This document shows, piece after piece, positions 1-7,975 of a stretch of 64,000 nt of DNA; position 1 is the first letter of the stretch; every line of letters starts with the position of its first letter. Under the pieces are notes generated by a model. The model did no database searches. It saw only the letters and a program-made list of their open reading frames with translations, and was not told the DNA's origin. Source of the DNA: Comamonas koreensis (GTDB taxonomy: Bacteria; Pseudomonadota; Gammaproteobacteria; Burkholderiales; Burkholderiaceae_C); the NCBI RefSeq assembly GCF_021026195.1, contig NZ_JAJNCT010000020.1, positions 81,980 through 145,979 of the forward strand, in the 5' to 3' direction. The position numbers were made by a program, and so were the translations under genes.

Positions 1-347
1 TTGCCACTGTGGGGGTGGACCCGGCCATCATGGGCATCGGCCCGATCCCGGCCACGCGCAAGGCACTGGCGCGCGCCGGCCTTGCCGTCGCCGACCTGGA
101 CGTCGTGGAAATCAACGAGGCCTTCTCATCGCAGGCCCTGGCTTGCATCCGCGACTTGGGCCTGGACATGGCGACCGTGAACATCGACGGCGGAGGCCTG
201 GCCATCGGCCACCCGCTGGGCGCCACCGGCGCGCGCATCACCGGCAAGGCTGCGGCCCTGCTGGCGCGCCAGCAAGGACGCTACGCGCTGGCCACCCAAT
301 GCATAGGCGGGGGGCAGGGCATCGCTACGGTGCTGGAGAGAGCTTGA
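1..347 (+). CDS. Thiolase (acetyl-CoA acetyltransferase family), C-terminal fragment
   Basis: This is the last ~115 codons of a gene that begins before the window; the frame is open from base 3. Two thiolase active-site signatures are visible: AIGHPLGATGARI, with the catalytic His, and CIGGGQGIA, with the C-terminal catalytic Cys near the end. The opening stretch VDPAIMGIGPIPAT is also typical of the family. Thiolases cleave or condense beta-ketoacyl-CoA in the cytoplasm. The aromatic-type genes that follow suggest a beta-ketoadipyl-CoA or side-chain beta-oxidation role, but the substrate cannot be read from this fragment. Confidence 0.9.
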   Translation, partial: ATVGVDPAIMGIGPIPATRKALARAGLAVADLDVVEINEAFSSQALACIRDLGLDMATVNIDGGGLAIGHPLGATGARITGKAAALLARQQGRYALATQCIGGGQGIATVLERA

Positions 348-771
348 ATGATGACTACGCCAACTTCCATGGCCATCTCGCCGGTCGGCTCCACGCACAG
401 CTACTGAGCGGCCCTTTGCTGGCCATGCTCGCCGGGCTGTGCTGGGGATGGTGTCCGCGCGCGCCATCCTGCCGGCCTTGCCGTGCATGACGTCCGATCT
501 CGGCGCCGGCACCGGCGACACCAGAACGGTGCTGTAGCGCTCCTTACTGGTCTTCGCGGTCGGCAGTTGTTCGCCGGGCAGGTATCGATCGTTGGGGCCA
601 CCGTGCCGCGCGTGGGGCAGGCGATATTTGGGGCGCGGGTTACGCGGGAAGCCACTACTGCCCGGAGACCGGTGGCTGCGGGCGGCCAGCCGGCTTGATG
701 CATGGCAGGCACATCGGCAGAGTTTTGTAGCCCGCACCGCGCTCGGTCGGTCACGACGTTGATCCGTGCCT
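348..771. other. 424-base stretch without a recognisable gene
   Basis: After the thiolase stop, a 19-codon reading frame (348-407) begins directly at ATG-ATG but ends at once. The rest holds only short frames with arginine- and proline-rich translations typical of non-coding GC-rich DNA. No terminator with a T-run was seen. It may be the eroded remains of a gene, but no family could be recognised. Confidence 0.5.
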
Positions 772-1515
772 TTATCTGGCCCTCGAAGGGCGGACCTCTT
801 TGCTGCCTGTGGCACGACCGGCTGACGCTTGCCATGGCACCACCGCGCGCTGTACGTTCTCAGCCGTTCGGCGGATGTGCGCTTCCAAAATGGCTGCGGC
901 TTTGTCTGCATCCCGGGCCAGGGTCGCCTCATACAACTGCAGGTGCTCACCGGGCACCTTCTTGTCGCGCGGTGCCAGGGTGAGGAACAGGCGCCGATAG
1001 CGGTCACTCAGGTCATGCAAGGTGTTGCAGAACTTCAGCAGCAGCGGCATGCTGCAGGCAGACAGCAGCGCCACATGGTAGTTGCGGTGTGCGGCTTCCC
1101 AGGCCTGTTGGGCTTGCGCGTCCAACGGGGCTGCCGCAACCCGGCCAAGCCGGTAGTGAGCGGCTACCAGGGCCTCTTCCCATTGATCGTCGCCTAGCCG
1201 AATCGATTCGCGGATGGCGGTGGTCTCTGCCATGCAGCGCAGGCGGATGAGCTCGTCCAGGTTTTCCGCAGATACAGGGGCGACGTGAAAGCCGCGCTGC
1301 CCTGCGGCTACGACCAGGCCCTCTGCAGCAAGGCCTGCCAACGCCTCACGCAGGGGGCTGAAACTGATGCCGAAGCGGGCCTTCAGCGCGCTCAGGTGCA
1401 GACGCTCACCCGGTGCAATATCACCGTTCAGTATGGCCATGCGCAAGCGGGCAGCCAGGGAGTTGGCCAAGGTGCTGCCTTCGCCCTCCGTCTTCAACAG
1501 GTACAAGCTATCCAT
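772..1515 (-). CDS. GntR-family transcriptional regulator, FCD subfamily
   Basis: A 247-residue protein. The N-terminal ~75 residues form a winged helix with the GntR signature (GDIAPGERLHLSALKARFGIS followed by SPLREAL). Residues ~80-215 are an all-helical FCD ligand-binding domain, with conserved Arg/Asp/His positions such as RLRCMAE and HRNYHVALL. Proteins of this type are usually repressors that respond to small organic acids. It is divergent from the dioxygenase-like gene at 1648, so it probably controls that gene and itself. The C-terminal ~15 residues are Arg/Ser-rich and lie beyond the usual domain end. Confidence 0.9.
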   Translation of the reverse strand: MDSLYLLKTEGEGSTLANSLAARLRMAILNGDIAPGERLHLSALKARFGISFSPLREALAGLAAEGLVVAAGQRGFHVAPVSAENLDELIRLRCMAETTAIRESIRLGDDQWEEALVAAHYRLGRVAAAPLDAQAQQAWEAAHRNYHVALLSACSMPLLLKFCNTLHDLSDRYRRLFLTLAPRDKKVPGEHLQLYEATLARDADKAAAILEAHIRRTAENVQRAVVPWQASAGRATGSKEVRPSRAR

Positions 1516-1554
1516 GGAACTCCTCAGGCCAAGAACGATCGCATTCTATCAATA

Positions 1555-1567
1555 CCGATACGTATGG
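1555..1567. promoter_or_regulatory. Candidate GntR operator in divergent promoter region
   Basis: The 13-base imperfect palindrome CCGATACGTATGG, with perfect core ATACGTAT at 1558-1565, sits in the AT-rich 130-base gap between the GntR gene and the dioxygenase-like gene. Position and symmetry suit an operator for the neighbouring regulator; this is inferred. Confidence 0.35.
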
Positions 1568-1647
1568 AAACTATCGTTATCTAGAAAAATGTCGAGAAAT
1601 ACATAAAATATCGATAATAATTTTCAGCAATCGAAGGAGGAGTTGTG

Positions 1648-2574
1648 ATGCAAATCGTTGGATTGAACACTGTGGTTTACGGCGTGGACGACTTCGATGT
1701 CGCCCGCCGTTACTGGACCGATTTCGGGCTGCAGCTCGTGATGGATGCGCCCGACCAGGTCATCTTCTGTACCCCTGAGGGCTCGCAAGTACATATGCGG
1801 CACCTCGCAGACCCCATGCTTGCCCCCGCGCCAGTGGCGGGCCCTACGGTGCGGCAGGTGGTCTGGGGGGTGCAGGACCAGGCCGCGCTGGATGACATCG
1901 CGGCCGAGCTCGGCCAGGATGCCAGCACGCGTATCGATGACGCCGGACGGGTGCATGCCACCGACCCCGCCGGCCACGCCATTGCCTTTGAAGTCAGCGG
2001 TGTCGAGCCTCTGATGCAACCCCCAACTGTCTTCAATACGCCGGGCCATGCAATGCGCATCAATGCGGCGGCGCAAATCTATCCGCGTGCTTATCCCAGT
2101 CATATGAGCCATGTGGTGTTTGCGGTGCAAAACCTGCAGGAGACAGTGGCGTTCTACGAAAAGCGCCTGGGTTTTCGGGTCACCGATTCGTATACCGGCA
2201 GCGGCGTGTTTCTGCGCCCCGCCGGTTCGGCAGACCACCACAACCTGTTCCTGCTCCAGCGCGGTGATGCGGTGGGCTTCCACCATCTGGCATTCGATGT
2301 GCGCGATATCCATGAAGTCTTCGGCGGTGGTCTCTTCATGACGTCCCGTGGCTGGCAGACCCACATCGGTCCGGGCCGGCATCCGGTGTCCTCCGCCTAC
2401 TTCTGGTACTTCAAAAACCCCTGCGGGGGCGCTGCTGAATACGACTTTGACGCGGATATCTGCGATGACCGCTGGGTGGCCAGGCAGTTTGTCCCCAGCG
2501 CTGAGGCTTTTGCGGAGTGGGCTTTTCCTGATGGCGTGCAGCGCTACCAGGGCATGCAAACCGGCAAGGCATGA
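1648..2574 (+). CDS. VOC-superfamily extradiol dioxygenase-like protein
   Basis: A 308-residue protein with two vicinal-oxygen-chelate repeats, residues ~1-120 and ~150-270, as in type I extradiol dioxygenases (catechol 2,3-dioxygenase and 2,3-dihydroxybiphenyl dioxygenase). The second repeat has a plausible metal triad: His155 in SHMSH, His212 or His213 in GFHHLAFDV, and Glu264 in GGAAEYDFD. The start is set by the strong ribosome site AAGGAGG (1634-1640), seven bases before the ATG; a GTG one codon earlier is less likely. Role: oxygen-dependent ring cleavage of a catechol-type substrate, not further defined. The divergent GntR gene probably regulates it. Confidence 0.8.
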   Translation: MQIVGLNTVVYGVDDFDVARRYWTDFGLQLVMDAPDQVIFCTPEGSQVHMRHLADPMLAPAPVAGPTVRQVVWGVQDQAALDDIAAELGQDASTRIDDAGRVHATDPAGHAIAFEVSGVEPLMQPPTVFNTPGHAMRINAAAQIYPRAYPSHMSHVVFAVQNLQETVAFYEKRLGFRVTDSYTGSGVFLRPAGSADHHNLFLLQRGDAVGFHHLAFDVRDIHEVFGGGLFMTSRGWQTHIGPGRHPVSSAYFWYFKNPCGGAAEYDFDADICDDRWVARQFVPSAEAFAEWAFPDGVQRYQGMQTGKA

Positions 2575-2628
2575 CGGCCGGCACCACGCTGGGTCCGCCT
2601 TTATCTCCATCATTGAAAGCAGTTGCAT

Positions 2629-3087
2629 ATGAACTCAAGTCTAGACACCGCCGCCCTCGCTAAATTTGCGGGCCTGGATTCACTCGCCTCACAAACAGCG
2701 ATGTGCACCCATGCCCGCACCTACCGCGACTTGCTGGGCTTTTTGCCGCACCGGGTGGAATCCCGGCTGAACTTCACCGGGGGGCTGGATTCGCAAATGC
2801 TCAACCTGCAAGAGCGCATGCGCACCCATGCGATGAGCACACCCCACATCGATCCCAAGACCGTCCAGTTGATGCTGTTTGGCATGCTGCTGATGGATGG
2901 CAACGACGCTGCAGAAACCCATGCCATCGCTTCGCGCCGTGCGGGCGCTGACTGGCCAGAGCTGCAAGCAGTCATCAACCTGTGTTTTCTGTTCCGTGGC
3001 CTGCCGGCTGCTAACCGTGGTGCCGATATTCTGGTGCGCGTGGCCGGCCGGGAGAGCCGGGCAGCAGGGTCCGACGACGCCGTTTAG
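2629..3087 (+). CDS. Carboxymuconolactone decarboxylase-like / AhpD-fold protein
   Basis: A 152-residue, mostly helical protein. The segment MLLMDGNDAAETHAIASR and the following helix AVINLCFLFRG resemble the carboxymuconolactone decarboxylase/AhpD fold. The CxxC redox pair of AhpD is absent, so a peroxidase-reductase role is unlikely. It lies 54 bases after the dioxygenase-like gene and is probably co-transcribed, consistent with a small aromatic-degradation operon. The last ~20 residues are rich in Arg, Gly and Ala and look poorly conserved. The exact function is unknown. Confidence 0.65.
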   Translation: MNSSLDTAALAKFAGLDSLASQTAMCTHARTYRDLLGFLPHRVESRLNFTGGLDSQMLNLQERMRTHAMSTPHIDPKTVQLMLFGMLLMDGNDAAETHAIASRRAGADWPELQAVINLCFLFRGLPAANRGADILVRVAGRESRAAGSDDAV

Positions 3088-3242
3088 CAAGTTGGAGGTG
3101 GTGGCAAGACGCAAGGCGGCACAGGGGCCGCAGGCGTTCCTGCCCGACTGCAAAGGTGAGTGCTGCGCTCAGCGGGCTGATGACGGGCATGATCGGACAG
3201 GGGTAGCGCCGACACAGAAGTGCTGGCCCCAAGCCTTTTTGT

Positions 3243-3254
3243 TTTGTATGATGA
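3243..3254 (-). promoter_or_regulatory. Candidate operator for the FadR-type regulator, copy 1
   Basis: The 12-mer TTTGTATGATGA lies just ahead of the regulator gene. Its exact reverse complement occurs at 4063-4074, just ahead of the sugar-acid operon. One such site at each of the two promoters fits a shared binding site for the GntR protein encoded between them; this is inferred. Confidence 0.4.
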
Positions 3255-3280
3255 ATGATTCAGCACCACCACCGTTTGCC

Positions 3281-3982
3281 ATGTCTTTATCGTCACAGCC
3301 CGGCAGCAGTCTGCACCACCAGGTGATGGACAGCCTGGGTCGGCTGATTGCCAGCCCCGAGTACGGGCCCGGGGCCACCTTGCCCAATGAAGAGGAGCTG
3401 TGCGATCGCCTGGGGGTGAGCCGCACTGCGGTGCGCGAGGCGATCAAGGCGCTGAGCGCCAAGGGCATGCTGGAGGCGCGGCCCCGCACCGGCACCCGCG
3501 TGCGGCCGCAAGAGCAGTGGAGCCTGTTTGATGCCGATGTGCTGGGTTGGTTGTGTAGCCAGGGGGTGGACCAGGAATTGGGCCGGCACCTGATGGTGAT
3601 GCGCGGCATTCTGGAGCCGGCTGCCGCATCTTTGGCCGCGCGCATGCACACCGATGCCCAGCTGCGCACCTTGCAGCAGGCCTTTGCGGCCATGGAGGCT
3701 GCGACATCGATCGATGAATGGGTGGTTGCCGATCTGGCCTACCACCAGAGCATCCTGCAGGCCACCGGCAATCCCCTGTTGATCTCGCTGGGCGGCATTG
3801 TGGCCTCGGCGTTGGAGTCCTTGCTCACTGTCAATGCGCAGCAGGCGGGCCAGTTCAACGATGGACTGGTGATGCATGGCAAGGTGCTGGCCGCCATTGA
3901 GCGGCGCAGTGCTGACGATGCACAGCTGTGGATGCGGGCGCTGCTGGCCGACACGATTGCCCGCTGGGGCGCTCCCGCCTAA
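3281..3982 (+). CDS. FadR-type GntR-family regulator of the sugar-acid locus
   Basis: A 233-residue regulator. Residues ~10-80 form the winged helix (PNEEELCDRLGVSRTAVREA and KGMLEARPRTGTRV); the rest is an FCD domain (LMVMRGILEPAAASLAAR, ADLAYHQSILQATGN) that typically binds a sugar acid through a metal. ATG-ATG at 3248/3251 is an alternative start. The one at 3281 was preferred because the earlier ATGs lie inside a sequence repeated upstream of the next operon that looks like an operator. It precedes the sugar-acid genes in the same direction and most likely controls them and itself. Confidence 0.9.
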   Translation: MSLSSQPGSSLHHQVMDSLGRLIASPEYGPGATLPNEEELCDRLGVSRTAVREAIKALSAKGMLEARPRTGTRVRPQEQWSLFDADVLGWLCSQGVDQELGRHLMVMRGILEPAAASLAARMHTDAQLRTLQQAFAAMEAATSIDEWVVADLAYHQSILQATGNPLLISLGGIVASALESLLTVNAQQAGQFNDGLVMHGKVLAAIERRSADDAQLWMRALLADTIARWGAPA

Positions 3983-4062
3983 AAGCCGGCAAATCCACGC
4001 TTCAGGCGGCCTGTCGCGCGAAGCGCAGGGGCGATAAAAGTCTAGGGTTTGCTCTGATTCAA

Positions 4063-4074
4063 TCATCATACAAA
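4063..4074 (+). promoter_or_regulatory. Candidate operator for the FadR-type regulator, copy 2
   Basis: TCATCATACAAA, the reverse complement of the 12-mer at 3243-3254, lies 46 bases before the first sugar-acid gene. It overlaps a looser inverted repeat, ATCATC (4062-4067) with GATGAT (4081-4086). Confidence 0.4.
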
Positions 4075-4084
4075 TAAACCGATG

Positions 4085-4116
4085 ATGGCGACTTCTGAAA
4101 TTCTCAAGGTCGCCAT
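4085..4116 (+). promoter_or_regulatory. Leader stem-loop just before the SDR start codon
   Basis: ATGGCGAC (4085-4092) pairs perfectly with GTCGCCAT (4109-4116) across a 16-base loop, ending three bases before the ATG at 4120. The only Shine-Dalgarno-like bases (AAGG, 4106-4109) are at the edge of the stem, so the structure could limit translation. It could equally be a DNA-level operator. Confidence 0.4.
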
Positions 4117-4119
4117 TCC

Positions 4120-4890
4120 ATGTCTCGTTCCCTGTTTGATCTGTCGGGCCGTACTGCGCTGATTACCGGTTCCTCGCGCGGCATTGGGCTGGCGCTGGCC
4201 CAGGGCCTGGCCGAGTCGGGAGCGACCGTCGTGGTCAACAGCCGCCAGCAGGCAGCGGTGGATGGTGCGGTCGCGCAACTGCAGGGCCTGGGCCTCCAAG
4301 CCCAAGGGGCGGCCTTTGATGTGGCCGACCAGGCAGCGGTGGAGGCGGCCTTTGCGGCGTTGGATGCCCAGGGCCTGGCGATCGACATCGTCGTCAACAA
4401 CGCCGGCATCCAGCACCGCGAGCCGCTGCTTGATGTGTCGCTGGAGGACTGGACCCGCGTCATCAACACCAACCTGACGGCGGCCTTTGTCGTGGGCCGC
4501 ACGGCAGCGCGCCGCATGATCGAGCGCGGCACCGGCGGCAAGATCATCAATATCGGCTCGCTCACCAGCGAGGCGGCACGCGCCACGGTGGCGCCCTACA
4601 CGGTGGCCAAGGGCGGCATCAAGATGCTCTCCAAGGCGATGGCGGCCGAATGGGCCATGCATGGCATCCAGGCCAACTCCATCGGCCCGGGCTACATCCT
4701 CACCGACATGAACGAGGCCCTGGTCAACAACGTGGCGTTTGATGCCTGGGTCAAGGCCAGCAACCCCACGCAGCGCTGGGGCCGCCCCGATGAGCTGGTG
4801 GGTACCGCCATCTACCTGGCCTCGGGCGCATCCAACTATGTCAACGGCCAGATCATCTATGTGGATGGCGGCTGGCTGGCGGTGCTGTAA
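4120..4890 (+). CDS. SDR oxidoreductase, gluconate 5-dehydrogenase-like
   Basis: A 256-residue classical short-chain dehydrogenase. The nucleotide-binding motif TGSSRGIG is at ~16-23, NNAG at ~93-96, a catalytic Ser near 147-150, and Tyr160/Lys164 in APYTVAKGG. The end, NGQIIYVDGGW, is characteristic. The best family match from memory is gluconate 5-dehydrogenase (IdnO), which interconverts 5-ketogluconate and gluconate. In a gulonate-type pathway the same kind of enzyme reduces fructuronate to mannonate. It is the first gene of the presumed operon; the next gene starts 14 bases after its stop. Confidence 0.85.
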   Translation: MSRSLFDLSGRTALITGSSRGIGLALAQGLAESGATVVVNSRQQAAVDGAVAQLQGLGLQAQGAAFDVADQAAVEAAFAALDAQGLAIDIVVNNAGIQHREPLLDVSLEDWTRVINTNLTAAFVVGRTAARRMIERGTGGKIINIGSLTSEAARATVAPYTVAKGGIKMLSKAMAAEWAMHGIQANSIGPGYILTDMNEALVNNVAFDAWVKASNPTQRWGRPDELVGTAIYLASGASNYVNGQIIYVDGGWLAVL

Positions 4891-4904
4891 GTGGGCGCAG
4901 CAGC

Positions 4905-6152
4905 ATGGCTACCTTGATTACCGACGTCAAAGTCATCGCGACGGCGCCAGAGGGCATCAACCTTCTGGTCGTCAAGATCGAGACCAACCAGCCCGGCCTC
5001 TATGGCCTGGGCTGCGCCACCTTTGCCTACCGCCACCTGGCTGTGCAGTGCCTGGTCGAACAGTACCTGCGTCCGCTGCTGATCGGCCGCGACGCCAGCC
5101 AGATTGAAGAGCTGTGGCAGCTGATGCACCAGAACGCCTATTGGCGCAACGGCCCTATCGAAAACAATGCGATTTCGGGTGTGGACATGGCGCTGTGGGA
5201 CCTGAAGGGCAAGCAGGCTGGCATGCCGCTGTACCAGCTGCTGGGCGGCAAGCTGCGCGAGGGCGTGCCCATCTACCGCCATGCCGATGGACGTGATCTG
5301 GAAGAGCTTTGCGACAACATCCAGAAGTACCGCGAGCAGGGCATCACCCACATCCGCTGCCAAAGCGGTGGCTATGGCGGTGGCGGCTTTGGCGCGGCGC
5401 CTGCTACGGCACCGCAAGGCGCAGCCAATGGCATCTACCTCGATGCGCGCAAGTACATGCGCGAGACGCTGAAGATGTTCGACGCCATCCGCAGCCGCAT
5501 CGGCTTTGAGGTGGAGCTGTGCCATGACGTGCACGAGCGCCTCAAGCCGGCCGATGCGATCCGCTTTGCGCAGGCGCTTGAGCCCTATGAGCTGTTCTTT
5601 CTGGAAGACGCGATTGCGCTGGAAGAGGGCGACTGGCTGCGCCAGCTGCGCGACAAGACCAATGTGCCGTTGGCCCAGGGCGAGCTGTTCAACCACCCGT
5701 TTGAATGGCGCGGCATCATCGCCGAGCGGCTGATTGACTTCATCCGCGTGCACCTGAGCCAGCTGGGTGGCATCACCCCGGCGCGCAAGCTGCAGCTGTT
5801 TGCCGAGCAATACGGCGTGCGCACCGCCTGGCATGGCCCGGGCGATATGTCGCCGCTGGCGCATGCGGCCAATATCCATATCGACCTGGCCTCGCGCAAT
5901 TTTGGCGTGCAGGAATGGTCGGGCACCGAGCCACCCAACTTTGTGATCCAGAAGCTCAAGGGCCCGCGCGATGCCTTGCTGGCCGTGTTCCCTGGCTTGC
6001 CCAGCTTCCGCAATGGCTATGTCTACGCCAATGACCAGCCCGGCCTGGGCGTGGACATTGATGAGCGCGAGGCCGCCAAGTACCCCTGCAGCAGCGCGGT
6101 CACCACTTGGACGCAGACCCGCCTGAGCGACGGGAGCCTGCAGACCCCCTGA
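4905..6152 (+). CDS. Enolase-superfamily dehydratase, mannonate dehydratase (ManD/RspA)-like
   Basis: A 415-residue enolase-superfamily protein, close to the ManD/RspA family in length and motifs. Magnesium ligands are visible as Asp208 (CHDVHER), Glu234 (FLED) and Glu260 (AQGE). His210 and His310 are at the expected acid/base positions, and Arg151/Tyr157 lie in the family-specific Gly-rich loop (IRCQSGGYGGGG). Members dehydrate D-mannonate and/or D-gluconate to 2-keto-3-deoxygluconate, or have very low activity and a regulatory role (RspA). With the SDR upstream and the zinc dehydrogenase downstream it could complete a gulonate/mannonate route; substrate not proven. Confidence 0.85.
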   Translation: MATLITDVKVIATAPEGINLLVVKIETNQPGLYGLGCATFAYRHLAVQCLVEQYLRPLLIGRDASQIEELWQLMHQNAYWRNGPIENNAISGVDMALWDLKGKQAGMPLYQLLGGKLREGVPIYRHADGRDLEELCDNIQKYREQGITHIRCQSGGYGGGGFGAAPATAPQGAANGIYLDARKYMRETLKMFDAIRSRIGFEVELCHDVHERLKPADAIRFAQALEPYELFFLEDAIALEEGDWLRQLRDKTNVPLAQGELFNHPFEWRGIIAERLIDFIRVHLSQLGGITPARKLQLFAEQYGVRTAWHGPGDMSPLAHAANIHIDLASRNFGVQEWSGTEPPNFVIQKLKGPRDALLAVFPGLPSFRNGYVYANDQPGLGVDIDEREAAKYPCSSAVTTWTQTRLSDGSLQTP

Positions 6153-6216
6153 TTCCCAGCGTGCCGGGCAAGAGCGCCGGCTTTTTTCGATTCACAACAA
6201 AGACGGAGACAGACAG

Positions 6217-7230
6217 ATGAGCACTCACTTCCAACTGCGCCGCATCCTGCTGGCCACCCTGGCGGCATCGGCAATGGGCGCTGGCGCGGCCTATGCCGAG
6301 GTCAAGGCGCGCGTGGGCCATGCGATGCCCGAAAGCCACCCGCAAGCCATTGCGATGAACAAGTTTGCCGAGCTCGCATCCACCTATACCAACGGCAATG
6401 TCAAGGTGCAGGCCTACCACAGCGCCGTGCTGGGCAGCGACGAGAAGCAGCTGCAGGCCGTGCAGGCAGGCACGCAGGATCTGTACATCGGCACCCTGGC
6501 GCCGCTGTCCTCGCGGGTCAAGGAAGTGCAGGTCTGGGATCTGCCCTTCATGTTCCGCAACTCGGCCGAGGTCTATGCGGTGCTCGATGGCGCGTCGTCC
6601 AAGAAGATCTTCGAGAAGATCGCACCGGCCAACCTGGTGGGCCTGGCCTGGACCGGCATGGGCTTTCGCAACCTGTCCAACAGCAAGCACCGCGTGGCCA
6701 AGCCCGAGGATGTGAGCGGCCTCAAGATCCGCGTGATGACCAACCCGGTCGCGCTGGACACCTGGAAGACCCTGGGCGCCAACGCCACGCCGATGGCCTT
6801 TGCCGAGGTGTTCCCTGCTCTGGAGATCAAGGCGCTGGACGGCCAGGAGAACCCGCTGCAGCACATGTGGGCCAACAAGATGCAGGAAGTGCAGAAGTAC
6901 ATCACCATCACCAACCACGTCTACACGCCATCGGCCCTGGTCGCATCGAAGAAGTTTTGGGACAGCCTCTCGCCCGCCGATAAGGCCGGTGTGCAAAAGG
7001 CTGCCACCGAAGCCGGCCTCCTGCAACGCAAGCTGCTCGATGAAGGCGACAGCCTGGCTGTCGAGAACTTCAAGAAGGCCGGTGTGACGGTGGACAGCAT
7101 GCCCGCAGCCGAGCTGGCGCGCATGCAGGACAAGGTCAAGCCCGTGCTGGCCAAGTTCTCGCCGCAGATTGGCGACGAGTTCGTCAAGGGCTTCTTTGCC
7201 GAGATCGAACAGGCCCGCAAGGCCCAGTAA
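6217..7230 (+). CDS. TRAP transporter substrate-binding protein DctP (first copy)
   Basis: A 337-residue periplasmic binding protein with a signal peptide (basic start, hydrophobic stretch, cleavage after AYA near residue 27). The body shows DctP-family features: the GHAMPESHP opening, the VLGSDEKQLQAVQAGTQDL region, and MTNPVALDTWKTLGANATPMAFAEV with the conserved Arg of the RVMTNP segment, which usually binds the substrate carboxylate. It delivers a carboxylated substrate, probably a hexonate, to the DctQM membrane pair encoded downstream. A second, related binding protein follows DctM at 9365. Confidence 0.93.
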   Translation: MSTHFQLRRILLATLAASAMGAGAAYAEVKARVGHAMPESHPQAIAMNKFAELASTYTNGNVKVQAYHSAVLGSDEKQLQAVQAGTQDLYIGTLAPLSSRVKEVQVWDLPFMFRNSAEVYAVLDGASSKKIFEKIAPANLVGLAWTGMGFRNLSNSKHRVAKPEDVSGLKIRVMTNPVALDTWKTLGANATPMAFAEVFPALEIKALDGQENPLQHMWANKMQEVQKYITITNHVYTPSALVASKKFWDSLSPADKAGVQKAATEAGLLQRKLLDEGDSLAVENFKKAGVTVDSMPAAELARMQDKVKPVLAKFSPQIGDEFVKGFFAEIEQARKAQ

Positions 7231-7300
7231 GGCCCAGAAAGGGGGCTGGGCAGCAGCAGTCTAGGCTGGGCCCACTCCCTTCGTTTCTCTTCAACGTTCT

Positions 7301-7327
7301 GGCAGCGCCCCCTGGTGCGGCGCTGCC
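7301..7327 (+). other. Intercistronic stem-loop between dctP and dctQ
   Basis: A perfect 9-base inverted repeat, GGCAGCGCC/GGCGCTGCC with a 9-base loop, lies in the 163-base gap after dctP. No T-run follows, so it is not an obvious terminator. Such hairpins often protect the upstream binding-protein message and raise its level over the membrane components. A weaker GCCCAG/CTGGGC hairpin is at 7232-7251. Confidence 0.5.
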
Positions 7328-7393
7328 TACATAGACCTACAAGCTTCAGGTGGTGGCACGGCACAAGGCCGCGCTGCCGGGAAAGGTGTTGCC

Positions 7394-7975
7394 ATGGGCA
7401 AGGTACTCAAAATGCTCGCGGACGGGCTGACGCGCGCGCTGGAAATCATGATGGTGCTGTGCATGCTCGTCATGCTGGTGATGGTGTTCGGCAATGTGAT
7501 GCTGCGGCTGTTTTTCAATACCGGCATTGATCTGTCGGAAGAGGTGCCACGCTTTGCCTTTGTGTGGCTGACCTTTCTGGGCGCCATCGTGGGCATGCGC
7601 AAGCGCGCCCATTTGGGGGTGGATTTGATGGTGCAGATGATGCCGCTGGCCGGCCGCCGCGTTTGCTGGGGCCTGAGCCAGGCCATCATGCTGCTGTGCT
7701 GCGTCTACATCGTCTACGGCACCTGGCTGCAGCACGACATCATCGCGGGCAATGCCTCGCCGGTGGCGCAGCTGAGCATGATCTGGGTCTACGGCGTGAG
7801 CTACTTCACCGGCACCGCCATTGGCTTTATCTGCCTGTCCAACCTGGTAAGGCTGGTGCTGGGCAAGGTGGCAGATAACGAACTGATCGACGTGCAGGAA
7901 GAGGGCATGGAAGAGGCGCGCGAGGCCGAGCACGCCATGCAGGAGCAGACCCCGCCACAAGGAGGTCGCGCATGA
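7394..7975 (+). CDS. TRAP transporter small permease DctQ
   Basis: A 193-residue inner-membrane protein with four predicted membrane segments, roughly 16-37, 50-75, 90-115 and 130-155. It has the family motif SEEVPRFAFVWLTFLGA followed by RAHLGVD. The C-terminus is a soluble acidic tail (EEGMEEAREAEHAMQEQ), longer than in many DctQ proteins. DctQ pairs with DctM to form the sodium-driven transport unit. Its stop overlaps the DctM start (ATGA), so the two are translationally coupled. A GGAGGT site near the end of the gene serves DctM. Confidence 0.93.
   Translation: MGKVLKMLADGLTRALEIMMVLCMLVMLVMVFGNVMLRLFFNTGIDLSEEVPRFAFVWLTFLGAIVGMRKRAHLGVDLMVQMMPLAGRRVCWGLSQAIMLLCCVYIVYGTWLQHDIIAGNASPVAQLSMIWVYGVSYFTGTAIGFICLSNLVRLVLGKVADNELIDVQEEGMEEAREAEHAMQEQTPPQGGRA

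Noticed and set aside
126..1007. Long - strand frame (293 codons) across the thiolase end and the following gap
   Set aside because: It overlaps the well-supported thiolase and GntR genes, is rich in Arg/Ser/Pro and shows no domain.
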